In this document: positions 25,778 to 34,748 of the stretch, in pieces
Numbering within the stretch: position 1 is the stretch's first letter
Layout of the letters: each line of letters begins with the position of its first letter
Assembly: GCA_029261715.1 (NCBI GenBank)
Contig: JAJDAT010000023.1
Coordinates: forward strand, 1-35,539
Reading direction: 5' to 3'
DNA: 35,539 bases
From: Nitrospinia bacterium
GTDB lineage: Bacteria; Nitrospinota; Nitrospinia; Nitrospinales; JAJDAT01
The notes under the pieces: generated by a model
Told to the model about the DNA's origin: nothing
The model's database searches: none
The model's input: only the letters and a program-made list of their open reading frames with translations
Position numbers and translations under genes: made by a program

Positions 25778-27462
25778 TGGATTGGGCTGCAAAATCGATT
25801 GATAAAGTAAATCAAAATCGTCTTGAAAGGTTTAAAAAACCAATTGAAGATCTCGACAAAAATATCTCTGATGATTTACTTAAAAAATATCACCCAGATT
25901 ATGTTGGAGAAAAAAGAACTCTGGCCACCGGACCTAATTCAGGCGGTTTGCCAATACCAGTAGAATTGACCGATCTATTAGAAGCAGATAGTCCATTACC
26001 ACATGACTTCGAACCGACCGCCGATTTAGAAACAGATGTATTGATTATTGGAGGAGGTGGCGCAGGAACCGCAGCGGCTATAGCGTTACAAGAAAGCGGC
26101 TTAAAAGTTCATTTAGCCACAAAACTAAGACTCGGCGACTCTAACACCGTAATGGCTGAAGGAGGAATCCAAGCCTCTATTGGAAAAAATGACTCTCCTA
26201 GAAAACATTATGCCGACGCTTTTGTGGGAGGCCACGGCGAAAATGATTCAGAATTACTTCGATACCTATGCGAAAGTGGACTCAAAGCTATCGACTGGCT
26301 CTCTCAACTTGGATGCATGTTTGATCGTAACGAGGATGGAACTTATCGCCTAAAAAGCGGCGGTGGCACCTCAACGCCTCGTGTCCTTGCTTGTAGAGAC
26401 ATCACTGGTTTAGAAATCATGAGAGTATTGAGAGAGGCTATTAGACAAGGCAATACTCAGCTTTTAGAAAACCATTCGGCAGTAGAACTATTAGACGATG
26501 GAAACGGAGTCGCCACTGGAGCGGTTCTTTGGAACAGTCAAACCAAAAAATTAATATCAGTTTCCGCTAAAGCTGTCCTATTAGCTACTGGCGGTGGAGG
26601 ACAACTTCGCTTTGGCGGGACCACCACTAGCAATCATATAGGAGCTACTGGAGATGGACTCGTATTAGCTTATCGATTGGGTTGCTCATTAGTCAATATT
26701 GATAGCTGGCAATATCATCCTTCGGGTTTTTGCTATCCAGAAGCGCTCGCCGGTCAGTTAGCAACGGAAGCCCTCCGTTCGTTGGGGGCGCAAATTCTAA
26801 ACTGTGATGGGGAACGATTTGTCGACGAGTTAAACTTCCGCGATAAAGTCGCTGCAGCTATTATTAAGGAATGTGACCAAGGTAAAGGAGTCCAGACACC
26901 ATCAGGAAAAACAGGAGTTTGGTTAGATCTTCCTATGGTAGAACTTAAACACGGAGAAGGAACTCTGCGCAAACTGTTTCCTGGTTTGATGCATCGCTTA
27001 GGACGGTTCGGTATTAAACCAGAAAAAGATCCTATTTTAATTTATCCTACTTTGCATTATCAAAACGGCGGGATTAGAGTTGATAAAAATTGTCAAACGG
27101 AGATTGGAGGCTTATGGGCCGCCGGAGAAACAACGGGGGGATTGCATGGCACCAATAGGTTAATGGGAAATTCCTTATTGGATATTATCGTTTTTGGACG
27201 GCTCGCTGGAAAATCTATCCTAGAAAATATTCCAGAAAAAAAAGCGATAACTCTAACTGCCTTAAAAAAATTTCGCCAATCTTTAAAGGGTATTCCAAGC
27301 TCATCAATAAGTTATTCTCCTCAATTATTCCCTATCGAATCTAATTGGAAAATGGAAATTGCAAAAGAGGAACCAAGCGACCAAAATTTTTCCAACGACG
27401 ATTCCTCCTTTGGAGGCTCTTCCAGCTTCGAACCACCCGATCCATTCGCAGGTAGATTTTAA
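25774..27462 (+). CDS. flavoprotein subunit of a succinate dehydrogenase/fumarate reductase-like enzyme
   Basis: A 562-residue FAD protein. It has a ~80-residue N-terminal extension, then the FAD motif VLIIGGGGAGTAAA, SNTVMAEGGIQAS, WQYHPSG, GERFVDELNFRDKV, and LHGTNRLMGNSLLD. The substrate His and Arg of the SdhA/FrdA family are present. The His that binds FAD covalently in SdhA (SHTxxAQGG) is Asn here, as in L-aspartate oxidase, so FAD should be non-covalent. The last 45 residues are Ser/Pro-rich low complexity. It is translationally coupled to the iron-sulfur subunit. Fumarate reduction, succinate oxidation or another dicarboxylate redox step are all possible. Confidence 0.8.
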   Translation: MMDWAAKSIDKVNQNRLERFKKPIEDLDKNISDDLLKKYHPDYVGEKRTLATGPNSGGLPIPVELTDLLEADSPLPHDFEPTADLETDVLIIGGGGAGTAAAIALQESGLKVHLATKLRLGDSNTVMAEGGIQASIGKNDSPRKHYADAFVGGHGENDSELLRYLCESGLKAIDWLSQLGCMFDRNEDGTYRLKSGGGTSTPRVLACRDITGLEIMRVLREAIRQGNTQLLENHSAVELLDDGNGVATGAVLWNSQTKKLISVSAKAVLLATGGGGQLRFGGTTTSNHIGATGDGLVLAYRLGCSLVNIDSWQYHPSGFCYPEALAGQLATEALRSLGAQILNCDGERFVDELNFRDKVAAAIIKECDQGKGVQTPSGKTGVWLDLPMVELKHGEGTLRKLFPGLMHRLGRFGIKPEKDPILIYPTLHYQNGGIRVDKNCQTEIGGLWAAGETTGGLHGTNRLMGNSLLDIIVFGRLAGKSILENIPEKKAITLTALKKFRQSLKGIPSSSISYSPQLFPIESNWKMEIAKEEPSDQNFSNDDSSFGGSSSFEPPDPFAGRF

Positions 27463-27534
27463 TCATTGTGTAGGTTTTTGCTAGAGTTTGTATTTAAACA
27501 AAAATAGAAAAATTATCCGCAAACTTTATGGTTA

Positions 27535-28506
27535 TCAACCGATAAGGTGGCAAGCGGCAAAGTGATCTGGGGCAACTTCTTTAAGAGGAGGGTCGGATTC
27601 ATCGCAAACTTTTTCCTTAATCGGGCAACGACTGCTAAAAGCACAACCTGAGGGGAAATTAGCGGGATTTGGGATATCTCCTCCAACCGTCGCCTGCGGC
27701 AGCTTACCTTCCAAATTAGGTACAGCGCTCAATAAAGCTTTAGTATAGGGATGAGAAGTTCTTTGATAAATATCTTCACTACTTGCTAACTCTACAATTT
27801 TCCCAAAGTACATAACCGCAACACGATCACAAAAATGTTCTACAACCTCCATATCGTGTGAGATAAAAAGGTACGATATCCCCATCGATTCTTTAAGATC
27901 TTGCAGTAAGTTTATGATTTGAGCCTGGATCGATACGTCTAAGGCAGAAACAGGCTCATCTGCGATTATCAAATCAGGGTTTAAGGCAATTGCTCTAGCA
28001 ATTCCAATACGTTGCCTTTGACCGCCGCTAAACTCGTGCGGATACCTTTCTCCGTATTCAGAGGATAACCCCACTTTGGAAAGCGTTTCCAAAGCGCGAT
28101 CTTTAAAACTTCTTGTGTCTAACAATTGATGAATTCTAAACGGTTCTTCAAGTATCCTTTGAACTGTCATTTTTGGGTTTAAAGAACCATATGGATCTTG
28201 AAAAACCATTTGCATTTCTTTTCTAATATTTCGCAATTCTTCAGAAGGAAGCTTTAACAAATTCTTTCCTTTAAACAAAACTTCACCAGAAGTGGGTTCA
28301 ATTAACCTAAGTACAGCTCGGCCAACAGTCGATTTCCCAGAACCGGTTTCTCCAACTAGCCCCAGGCTTTCCCCATATCGAATATTAAAAGAAACTCCAT
28401 CGACAGCTTTAACAACCGAAAATTTAGTTCCATTGAAAGAATTTAGAGCAATATCCGAAAAATATTTTTTAAGGTTTCTAACCTCTAATAAGTTTTGATT
28501 TACCAT
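27535..28506 (-). CDS. oligopeptide/dipeptide ABC transporter ATPase, OppF/DppF type
   Basis: A 323-residue ATPase. The frame is open further upstream, but ATG 28506 is chosen because it follows the upstream stop by 1 nt and begins the usual MVNQNLLEVRNLKKYF. It has Walker A GETGSGKST, signature FSGGQRQRIGIARAI, Walker B LIIADEPVSALD and the C-terminal oligopeptide-transporter domain with CAFSSRCPIKEKVC. It powers peptide (or nickel or other small-molecule) import together with OppD. No permease or binding protein is encoded in the window. Confidence 0.9.
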   Translation of the reverse strand: MVNQNLLEVRNLKKYFSDIALNSFNGTKFSVVKAVDGVSFNIRYGESLGLVGETGSGKSTVGRAVLRLIEPTSGEVLFKGKNLLKLPSEELRNIRKEMQMVFQDPYGSLNPKMTVQRILEEPFRIHQLLDTRSFKDRALETLSKVGLSSEYGERYPHEFSGGQRQRIGIARAIALNPDLIIADEPVSALDVSIQAQIINLLQDLKESMGISYLFISHDMEVVEHFCDRVAVMYFGKIVELASSEDIYQRTSHPYTKALLSAVPNLEGKLPQATVGGDIPNPANFPSGCAFSSRCPIKEKVCDESDPPLKEVAPDHFAACHLIG

Positions 28507-28507
28507 T

Positions 28508-29485
28508 TTAATTTGTATCGTTAAGCCAACAACTTGCAGAATGACCAGGAGAAACCATTTCAAAAGGCGGTTTTTCGGTCTTACATCGATCCATAGCCGA
28601 AGAACATCGAGAATAGAAAGAACAACCTTGCGTATCGTTTCTTGAAATAGTTCCAGGGATTTCCGTTAACCTTTTCCTCTTCTGTCCCCCAACTCTTCGA
28701 GGTCTACAGTTCAACAACCCAACGGTATAAGGGTGTAATGGAGAATTTAATAACTCCTGAGTTGGTCCGGATTCAACAATCTCACCAGCGTACATAACCA
28801 AAGTTCTATCTGCCATTCCAGATACAACACCCAGATCATGTGTAATTAAGATCATCGATAAATTGATTTTCTTTTTTAAAGAATCAAATAATTCTAAAAT
28901 TTGAGCTTGTATTAAAACATCTAATGCCGTAGTTGGTTCATCGGCAATTAAAACTTTTGGAGAACAAGCCAATGCAATAGCGATTATCACGCGTTGCTTC
29001 ATGCCACCGCTAAGTTGATGAGGATAACTATTCATTTTCCCTTCCGGATTCGGAAGTTTAACTATATCAAGTAATTCAACCGCTCTCTGCTTAGCCATTT
29101 TTCGATCTAACTTAAGATGCAAAAATAAAGGCTCCATAATTTGTTGGCCAATAGTCATTGTGGGATTTAAAGACGTCATTGGGTCTTGAAAAACCATGGA
29201 TATTTTATTTCCACGTATCGATTGGAGCTGCTCGCTGTTATAAGTTAAAATATCTTTAGATTCAAACCAAACGCTTCCGTCGATAATTTTTCCAGATGGC
29301 GGCAATAGACGTAAAAGCGATAAAGCTGTGGCCGATTTACCTGACCCAGATTCCCCAACAATTGCGAGGGTTTCTTCTTTATGCAAATCGAACGTTATCT
29401 TATCTGCGGCAGTGACTGAATTTAAACCTTCTCCAAAACGCGTTGTCAGGTTTTCAACTTTTAGTTCAATAGACTGCTTATCCAT
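28508..29485 (-). CDS. oligopeptide/dipeptide ABC transporter ATPase, OppD/DppD type
   Basis: A 325-residue ATPase with Walker A GESGSGKSA, signature LSGGMKQRVIIAIAL, Walker B VLIADEPTTALD, switch His in LITHDLGVV, and the C-terminal domain CSFYSRCSSAMDRC typical of OppD/DppD. Forms the ATPase heterodimer with the next gene, to which it is joined by a 1-nt gap. Substrate cannot be read from the ATPases. Confidence 0.9.
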   Translation of the reverse strand: MDKQSIELKVENLTTRFGEGLNSVTAADKITFDLHKEETLAIVGESGSGKSATALSLLRLLPPSGKIIDGSVWFESKDILTYNSEQLQSIRGNKISMVFQDPMTSLNPTMTIGQQIMEPLFLHLKLDRKMAKQRAVELLDIVKLPNPEGKMNSYPHQLSGGMKQRVIIAIALACSPKVLIADEPTTALDVLIQAQILELFDSLKKKINLSMILITHDLGVVSGMADRTLVMYAGEIVESGPTQELLNSPLHPYTVGLLNCRPRRVGGQKRKRLTEIPGTISRNDTQGCSFYSRCSSAMDRCKTEKPPFEMVSPGHSASCWLNDTN

Positions 29486-29655
29486 TACTATTAGATCTCA
29501 CGTCATTCTTCCCTTAAATGATCTTCTCTTTTTCAACAACCTTAGCGGATTTTACCGCCACCTCATATTAAAAACTAACAGCCAAGTCCACCTCTTTCAA
29601 CTATTTCTATATAAAAATCATTGCAAACCCTAATTGACCTTATCGCTTAATAATG

Positions 29656-29692
29656 AAAAGATTGTAGATAATTGGATTCCCCCCAATCTTTT
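29656..29692 (+). other. terminator-like hairpin just upstream of the 29707 gene
   Basis: AAAAGATTG (29656-29664) and CAATCTTTT (29684-29692) pair perfectly over 9 bp with a 19-nt loop, and the 3' arm merges into TTTTTAT. It ends only 14 nt before the ATG, next to the AAGG ribosome site, so it could be an attenuator or a translation-control stem. Confidence 0.4.
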
Positions 29693-29706
29693 TATACAAG
29701 GTTAAT

Positions 29707-30426
29707 ATGAAAACCGCTATTATTGGAACCATTTTTAGTTTACTCACCGCCTTCAGTAACTACGGAGCTGATTATCAAGGCGATTTAATTTCTAAAAATA
29801 AATCTGATTCAGCCATAAAGTTTTTAAAGCCTCCATTATCTTTAACTGTATTGCAAAATCGACCACAAAAAGGTTTTTACTATTTTTTTTCTAACGAAAA
29901 ACCTAAGTTTGACGAAGCTCTAAACATCATTTCAAAAGACAACGACGCATTTGATAAAATTATTAGCGACACCAAGACCATAAAAAAAACGCTACGCGCC
30001 ACGGACCCTGCGCGATTGTCTCCCGCTTCGGTAGGCGCAGATTTTAGAGGCGTCATTAATCGAAATCGTCTAAAAGATTTATTCAAAATCAATCCTTCTG
30101 ACATCCTTCTTATTTATCGGCGAGAATTTATAATTCAGTCTACAAAAGAATTTTCCAATTCTTATTTTCAAAGTCCAGAGCTCTTTTTGAAACCGTCTTC
30201 AACTGATTTTTCAATTGAAATTTTAACAAAGGGATTGGTTTATATTTCAAAACAGAGGAAAGTATTAGCTCTCCCCTATAACAAGAAAAGCATTACGATC
30301 TCTGAGGGACAGAGCGATATCAATATCATTTTAGCTACAGTGGTAAAAAGCGGACTAAAAAAACTTGCCGAAGAGGCAAAAAAGAAAATTCAAGCGCAAA
30401 AAAAGATCATCACCAAATCATATTGA
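29707..30426 (+). CDS. secreted or periplasmic protein of unknown function
   Basis: A 239-residue protein with a signal peptide (MKTAIIGTIFSLLTAFSNYG) and AAGG 5-6 nt before ATG. The mature part is mixed alpha/beta, with FKINPSDILLIYRREFI, GLVYISKQRKVLALPYNKK and a basic C-terminal helix (KKLAEEAKKKIQAQKKI). I do not recognise a family. It stands alone between divergent OppD and convergent typA, behind the hairpin at 29656. Confidence 0.7.
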   Translation: MKTAIIGTIFSLLTAFSNYGADYQGDLISKNKSDSAIKFLKPPLSLTVLQNRPQKGFYYFFSNEKPKFDEALNIISKDNDAFDKIISDTKTIKKTLRATDPARLSPASVGADFRGVINRNRLKDLFKINPSDILLIYRREFIIQSTKEFSNSYFQSPELFLKPSSTDFSIEILTKGLVYISKQRKVLALPYNKKSITISEGQSDINIILATVVKSGLKKLAEEAKKKIQAQKKIITKSY

Positions 30427-30568
30427 CGCGCTTCTTTTCTATTAACGAACAAAGTTTCCATAACGAAACTCATTAGAAGCTTTTGTCTCTGTAGGTAAAA
30501 TTGGAAGCAACGGAATTTTATTGAGTAAACTGGTAGATTTTTTTAAAACAAGAGGTAGGACTCAATCA

Positions 30569-30600
30569 CATGGGATCTTTATAAAAATAAAAATCCCATG
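30569..30600. other. 8-bp perfect hairpin downstream of typA
   Basis: CATGGGAT (30569-30576) and ATCCCATG (30593-30600) pair perfectly with a 16-nt AT-rich loop, in the 228-bp spacer between convergent genes. There is no adjacent T tract on either strand, so it is not a standard terminator. The core ATGGGAT/ATCCCAT recurs in the hairpin at 32510-32537 upstream of typA. Confidence 0.45.
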
Positions 30601-30654
30601 CATAGAGTAAAATTTAAACCAATACTATTCAAAAAACTTAAAAACGTAGCGTCC

Positions 30655-32478
30655 TTATGCAACTTGACGCGATTTGGTATGACGTTTACGATCATTTTCG
30701 TCTAGAATTCTTTTCCTTAAACGAATAGTTTCAGGCGTAATTTCGGCCAATTCATCCTCACTCACAAATTCTAGAATTTGTTCTAAACTCATTTTGCGTG
30801 GAGGGACCAAAGTAATATTATCATCTGAGCCAGAAGCCCGCATATTTGTCAGCTTCTTTTCCTTACATGCGTTAACTATCAAATCTCCAGATTTTCGGTT
30901 TTCTCCAATGATCATTCCAGTATATATTTCTTCTCCAGGGGATAGAAACAAAGTTCCTCTTTCTTGCAAGTTATACAAAGAAAAACCCGTCGTCTTTCCA
31001 TTTTCCAAAGCAATAAGAACGCCAGCAGTTCGCCTAGAGATTTCTCCGCAATAAGGAATATAACCATGGAAAACCCGATTGATAATACCTGTACCTTTAG
31101 TAGCCGTTAGAAACTCATTAGTAAACCCAAATAATCCGCGAGTCGGAACAATAAACTCTAACCTAGTTTGGCCATTACCGGGATTAGACATATCTTTCAT
31201 GCTCCCTTTTCTAGGCCCCATTAGTTCCATCACCTTCCCTGAGTATTCTTCGGAAACGTCTATAACCGCTAATTCTTGAGGTTCATTAAGCTTACCGTCA
31301 ATTTCCTTCAAAATGACTTCAGGCATAGATACAGAGAATTCATATCCCTCGCGGCGCATAGTTTCGATAAGGATGGTCAAATGCAATTCGCCTCTTCCCG
31401 ATACTCTAAACGTATCCTGTGCTGCAGTCTCTTCAATCCGCAATGAAACATTAGACTTTATTTCTCGAAATAACCTTTCTCGCAAATGACGAGAAGTCAA
31501 AAATTTCCCTTCTTTTCCTGCAAAGGGAGAATTATTAACAGAAAAATTAATCGATAATGTAGGTTCGTCAATCTCAATTACAGGTAAAGCTTCTGGGTTT
31601 TGCGCACAGGCAACAGTCTCTCCTATATCGACATCCTTCATGCCAGAAATACCAATAATATCTCCTGCAATAGCTTCAGATATCTCAACTGGTTTTAAAC
31701 CTTCATATGCCAATATCTTTGAAATTTTAAATTGTTCGTGATCGCCAGAACGTCGAATCAAAGTAAAAGCAGACTTTAAGTCAACAGAGCCGCGCATAAT
31801 TTTTCCAATAGCGATCCGCCCCACATAGTCACTATAGTCGATCGAGGAAACTAGCATTTGAAACGGTTCTTCCGGATCACCAACGTGTGGCTCCACTTTA
31901 TCTACAATCAGATCTAGCAAAGGAGCCATATCTAAGTTTTCACCTTCCGGTTCCAATCGACAAAACCCCATCTTAGCCGAAGCGTAGATAGTCGAAAAAT
32001 CCAACTGCTTATCGTTAGCCCCTAACGCTACAAACAGATCAAAAACTTCATCCAAGACTTTATCAGGATCGGCGCCTTTCCGATCAATCTTGTTAACTAC
32101 TACAATAGGACAAAGCCCATGTTCTAAGGCTTTCTTTAAAACAAACTTTGTTTGAGGCATTGGTCCTTCGGCCGCATCAACTAATAGTAATACCCCATTT
32201 ACCATTTTTAAAATTCGCTCAACTTCACCGCCAAAGTCGGCATGTCCTGGAGTATCGACTACATTAATCTTATAATCCTTATACCGGATAGAAGCATTTT
32301 TAGAAAAAATCGTTATGCCTCTTTCTTTTTCTAAATCATTGCTATCCATGACGCACGTATCGACACTCTCGTTACTTCGGAATAATCCAGCTTGACGAAG
32401 TAAACAATCTATCAAAGTTGTTTTGCCGTGATCAACATGCGCAATAATACCTATATTTCTTAATAAACTCTGGTCCAT
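30655..32478 (-). CDS. typA: ribosome-associated GTPase TypA/BipA
   Basis: A 607-residue translational GTPase of exactly the usual length when started at ATG 32478, which has AAGGA just upstream; the longer frame (to 32523) would run through the hairpin at 32510 and is rejected. It has G1 [10 protein letters not shown]3 [11 protein letters not shown]4 NKIDR, then EF-G-like domains and the TypA-specific C-terminus ([35 protein letters not shown]). It acts in ribosome assembly and stress or cold adaptation in other bacteria. It follows serA by 115 bp. Confidence 0.97.
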   Translation of the reverse strand: MDQSLLRNIGIIAHVDHGKTTLIDCLLRQAGLFRSNESVDTCVMDSNDLEKERGITIFSKNASIRYKDYKINVVDTPGHADFGGEVERILKMVNGVLLLVDAAEGPMPQTKFVLKKALEHGLCPIVVVNKIDRKGADPDKVLDEVFDLFVALGANDKQLDFSTIYASAKMGFCRLEPEGENLDMAPLLDLIVDKVEPHVGDPEEPFQMLVSSIDYSDYVGRIAIGKIMRGSVDLKSAFTLIRRSGDHEQFKISKILAYEGLKPVEISEAIAGDIIGISGMKDVDIGETVACAQNPEALPVIEIDEPTLSINFSVNNSPFAGKEGKFLTSRHLRERLFREIKSNVSLRIEETAAQDTFRVSGRGELHLTILIETMRREGYEFSVSMPEVILKEIDGKLNEPQELAVIDVSEEYSGKVMELMGPRKGSMKDMSNPGNGQTRLEFIVPTRGLFGFTNEFLTATKGTGIINRVFHGYIPYCGEISRRTAGVLIALENGKTTGFSLYNLQERGTLFLSPGEEIYTGMIIGENRKSGDLIVNACKEKKLTNMRASGSDDNITLVPPRKMSLEQILEFVSEDELAEITPETIRLRKRILDENDRKRHTKSRQVA

Positions 32479-32509
32479 TATTTCCTTAATTAAATAGAAT
32501 GGTCCCAAA

Positions 32510-32537
32510 ATGGGATTGGTCAATCAACCAATCCCAT
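32510..32537 (-). terminator. strong hairpin between serA and typA (terminator or attenuator)
   Basis: On the minus strand ATGGGATTGGT and ACCAATCCCAT (32527-32537 and 32510-32520) form a perfect 11-bp stem with a 6-nt loop, followed by TTTT and then GGG. It lies between the serA stop and the typA ribosome site, so it can end serA transcripts or control read-through into typA. Confidence 0.55.
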
Positions 32538-32593
32538 CACGAAACAAAATCAATAGTAATATAATCTGATGATTATCTTAGCTTAGTGAGGAA

Positions 32594-34177
32594 TTAAATA
32601 GTTACTGAATTGATTTGAAGAATGTCACTGATAGACTTGAGATCATCTACCGCTTTTGATTCAAGGCAGCCGTCTGTGTTAATAACTGACAACGCTTTTG
32701 CCCCACCATTTGACGTTAGTCTTCCTAAATGGAATCCAGCTATATTTACGCCGTTATTACCTAAAATAGTTCCAATTTTCCCTATTACTCCAGGTTTATC
32801 ATCATTTGCCATAACCAACATGTTTTTGGAAAACTCAGCCTCAAAAGAAAAATCATCAATCTTAACAATTCGAGGCGATTCCTTGCCGATCAAGCTTCCA
32901 GTAACAGTACGCGATCCATTCTCGCCAGTTACTTCAACAAAAATTGTACTAGAATAATCCCCCAACTCGCTGCTTTTTGATTCTTCAATTTCAATACCCC
33001 GTTCTTTTGCTAAAAACGGAGCGTTAACCATATTCACCCCTTCAACATTTCCATCAAGCAATCCTTTTATAACCGTAACGGTAATAGGATCTGTTTTTAA
33101 ATCCGCTACTTCTCCCGCATATTGGATTTTCACAGATTTAATAGCTCCATCAATCAATTGAGCAATAAACTTTCCAATATTTTCACCCAAAGTTAAATAG
33201 GGTTTTATCTTTGCTAAAAGCTCGCCATCAATAGCGGGAGTATTAATTGCGTTACGCACCTGACCATCAATTAAATAGTCGATTACTTGTTCGCTGATAA
33301 TGATAGCAACTTTGTCTTGAGCTTCCCCAGTCGACGCACCTAAATGAGGCGTACATGTAATTTCGTCTACCGTAAGCAATGGGCTGGCAGTATCAAGAGG
33401 TTCTTTTTCATAAACATCTAAAGCAGCTTGAGCAACTTTTTTAGACTTAACGGCTTCAATCAAAGCGTTATGATCTATCAAGGTTCCTCTTGCACAGTTC
33501 ACAATTCGAACGCCTTCTTTTATAATATCAAATTCTTTTTTACCTAAAAGAGGACCTCCCGATAAACTTGGAGCGTGAAGACTTATAAAATCGGAACGTT
33601 TGAGCAATTCTTCCAATTCAACAGCCTCGACTCCAATTTTTTCGGCTCGTTCTTTTGATATAAAAGGATCATATCCTAAAATCTTCATACCAAAGCCTTT
33701 AGCCCGCTCAACAACAGCAGAACCAATTCGACCTAAACCAACAATACCTAAGTTTTTGTTATAAAGTTCAACTCCCATAAAAGCTTTGGGCGACCATTTA
33801 CCGCCTCGTAGGGTTGCATCTGCGCGAGGAATATTACGAGCCATTGAAAGCATAAGAGCCATAGCATGCTCGGCAGTGGTAATGAGATTTCCCTCGGGAG
33901 CATTCATCACTACAATTCCTTTTTTCCCTGCAGCATCTAGATCAATATTATCGACTCCTACTCCAGCTCTACCAATCACCTTCAAATTATCTGCGGCTTC
34001 AATAACGTCCGCAGTAACTTTTGTAGCGCTACGAACTATCAACCCATCATAATTTGGAATGATCTTTATCAATTCTTCTTTAGGAAGTCCTACATTAACA
34101 TCTACACTAATTCCATCGGCTTCTTGTAACTTAGCAACGCCAAGTTTCGAGAGGTTATCGCTAACCAGAACTTTCAT
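32594..34177 (-). CDS. serA: D-3-phosphoglycerate dehydrogenase
   Basis: A 527-residue long-form enzyme for the first step of serine synthesis (3-phosphoglycerate to 3-phosphohydroxypyruvate). The NAD-binding motif is GLGRIGSAVV; catalytic regions are NCARGTLID (Arg) and TPHLGAST (His). The C-terminal half contains the intervening ASB domain and an ACT domain (MLVMANDDKPGVIGKIGTIL) for serine feedback. ATG has TTTTGGAGC 7-8 nt upstream. It lies downstream of serC and of the aminotransferase remnant. Confidence 0.97.
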   Translation of the reverse strand: MKVLVSDNLSKLGVAKLQEADGISVDVNVGLPKEELIKIIPNYDGLIVRSATKVTADVIEAADNLKVIGRAGVGVDNIDLDAAGKKGIVVMNAPEGNLITTAEHAMALMLSMARNIPRADATLRGGKWSPKAFMGVELYNKNLGIVGLGRIGSAVVERAKGFGMKILGYDPFISKERAEKIGVEAVELEELLKRSDFISLHAPSLSGGPLLGKKEFDIIKEGVRIVNCARGTLIDHNALIEAVKSKKVAQAALDVYEKEPLDTASPLLTVDEITCTPHLGASTGEAQDKVAIIISEQVIDYLIDGQVRNAINTPAIDGELLAKIKPYLTLGENIGKFIAQLIDGAIKSVKIQYAGEVADLKTDPITVTVIKGLLDGNVEGVNMVNAPFLAKERGIEIEESKSSELGDYSSTIFVEVTGENGSRTVTGSLIGKESPRIVKIDDFSFEAEFSKNMLVMANDDKPGVIGKIGTILGNNGVNIAGFHLGRLTSNGGAKALSVINTDGCLESKAVDDLKSISDILQINSVTI

Positions 34178-34298
34178 TGAATTGCTCCAAAAAATAGCTA
34201 TTCTATAACTTTATTAAATTTAAATATGGTTAAGGGAGAGAACTCCCTAAACTTCAAGAATCTGCAAGGCTTCATTATCTGATAAAACTGGATTAGGT

Positions 34299-34664
34299 TC
34301 AATAGCCTTCCAATAAAATTTCCTGCGCGGCTCCAACTCCTTTACCAAATTCAACCGAAGCTCCAAACTTACGGAGCGCCATTTCTAAAGCAGACATTGA
34401 AATAACGGTATCAAAAGTGTCTACATAACCTAAATGAGCTATGCGAATAGCTTTTCCCGGCCATTGTTACTCCAAATTCATCTCAGATAGTTTTAAAGAG
34501 TTTTTTACCATCCATTCCGTCTGGAAGAAAAAATCCCGTAGTGCTATCAGTTGGGTTGTCCGGAGCAACCATAGATAAAACGATGGCCTGCACAGCGGCA
34601 CGGGTAGCTCTGGCTAGAAGGTTATATCTTTTGAAAACGTTTTCAAGACCTTCTTCCTTAATAT
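34299..34664 (-). pseudogene. decayed class-V aminotransferase (alanine-glyoxylate / serine-pyruvate type), C-terminal part
   Basis: Minus-strand translation gives KEEGLENVFKRYNLLARATR, then FFLPDGMDGKKLFKTI, a TGA stop (34483-34485), DEFGVTMAGK, a frame change near 34459, and AIRIAHLGYVDTF, SALEMALRKFG, VGAAQEILLEGY-stop. This is the C-terminal third of the class-V aminotransferase family next to serA in many genomes. At least one nonsense and one frameshift lesion plus loss of the N-terminal two thirds (including the PLP lysine) make it a pseudogene. A further shifted remnant may extend to about 34720. The 34178-34298 spacer holds a small AGGGAG/CTCCCT hairpin (34233-34248). Confidence 0.85.
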
Positions 34665-34748
34665 AATTTCACTACCCGCACTTTTTCTAACAACACCGTA
34701 ATGAATCAGACAGATAACATAAAATTGCTATCGGTCAAAATATAACTC

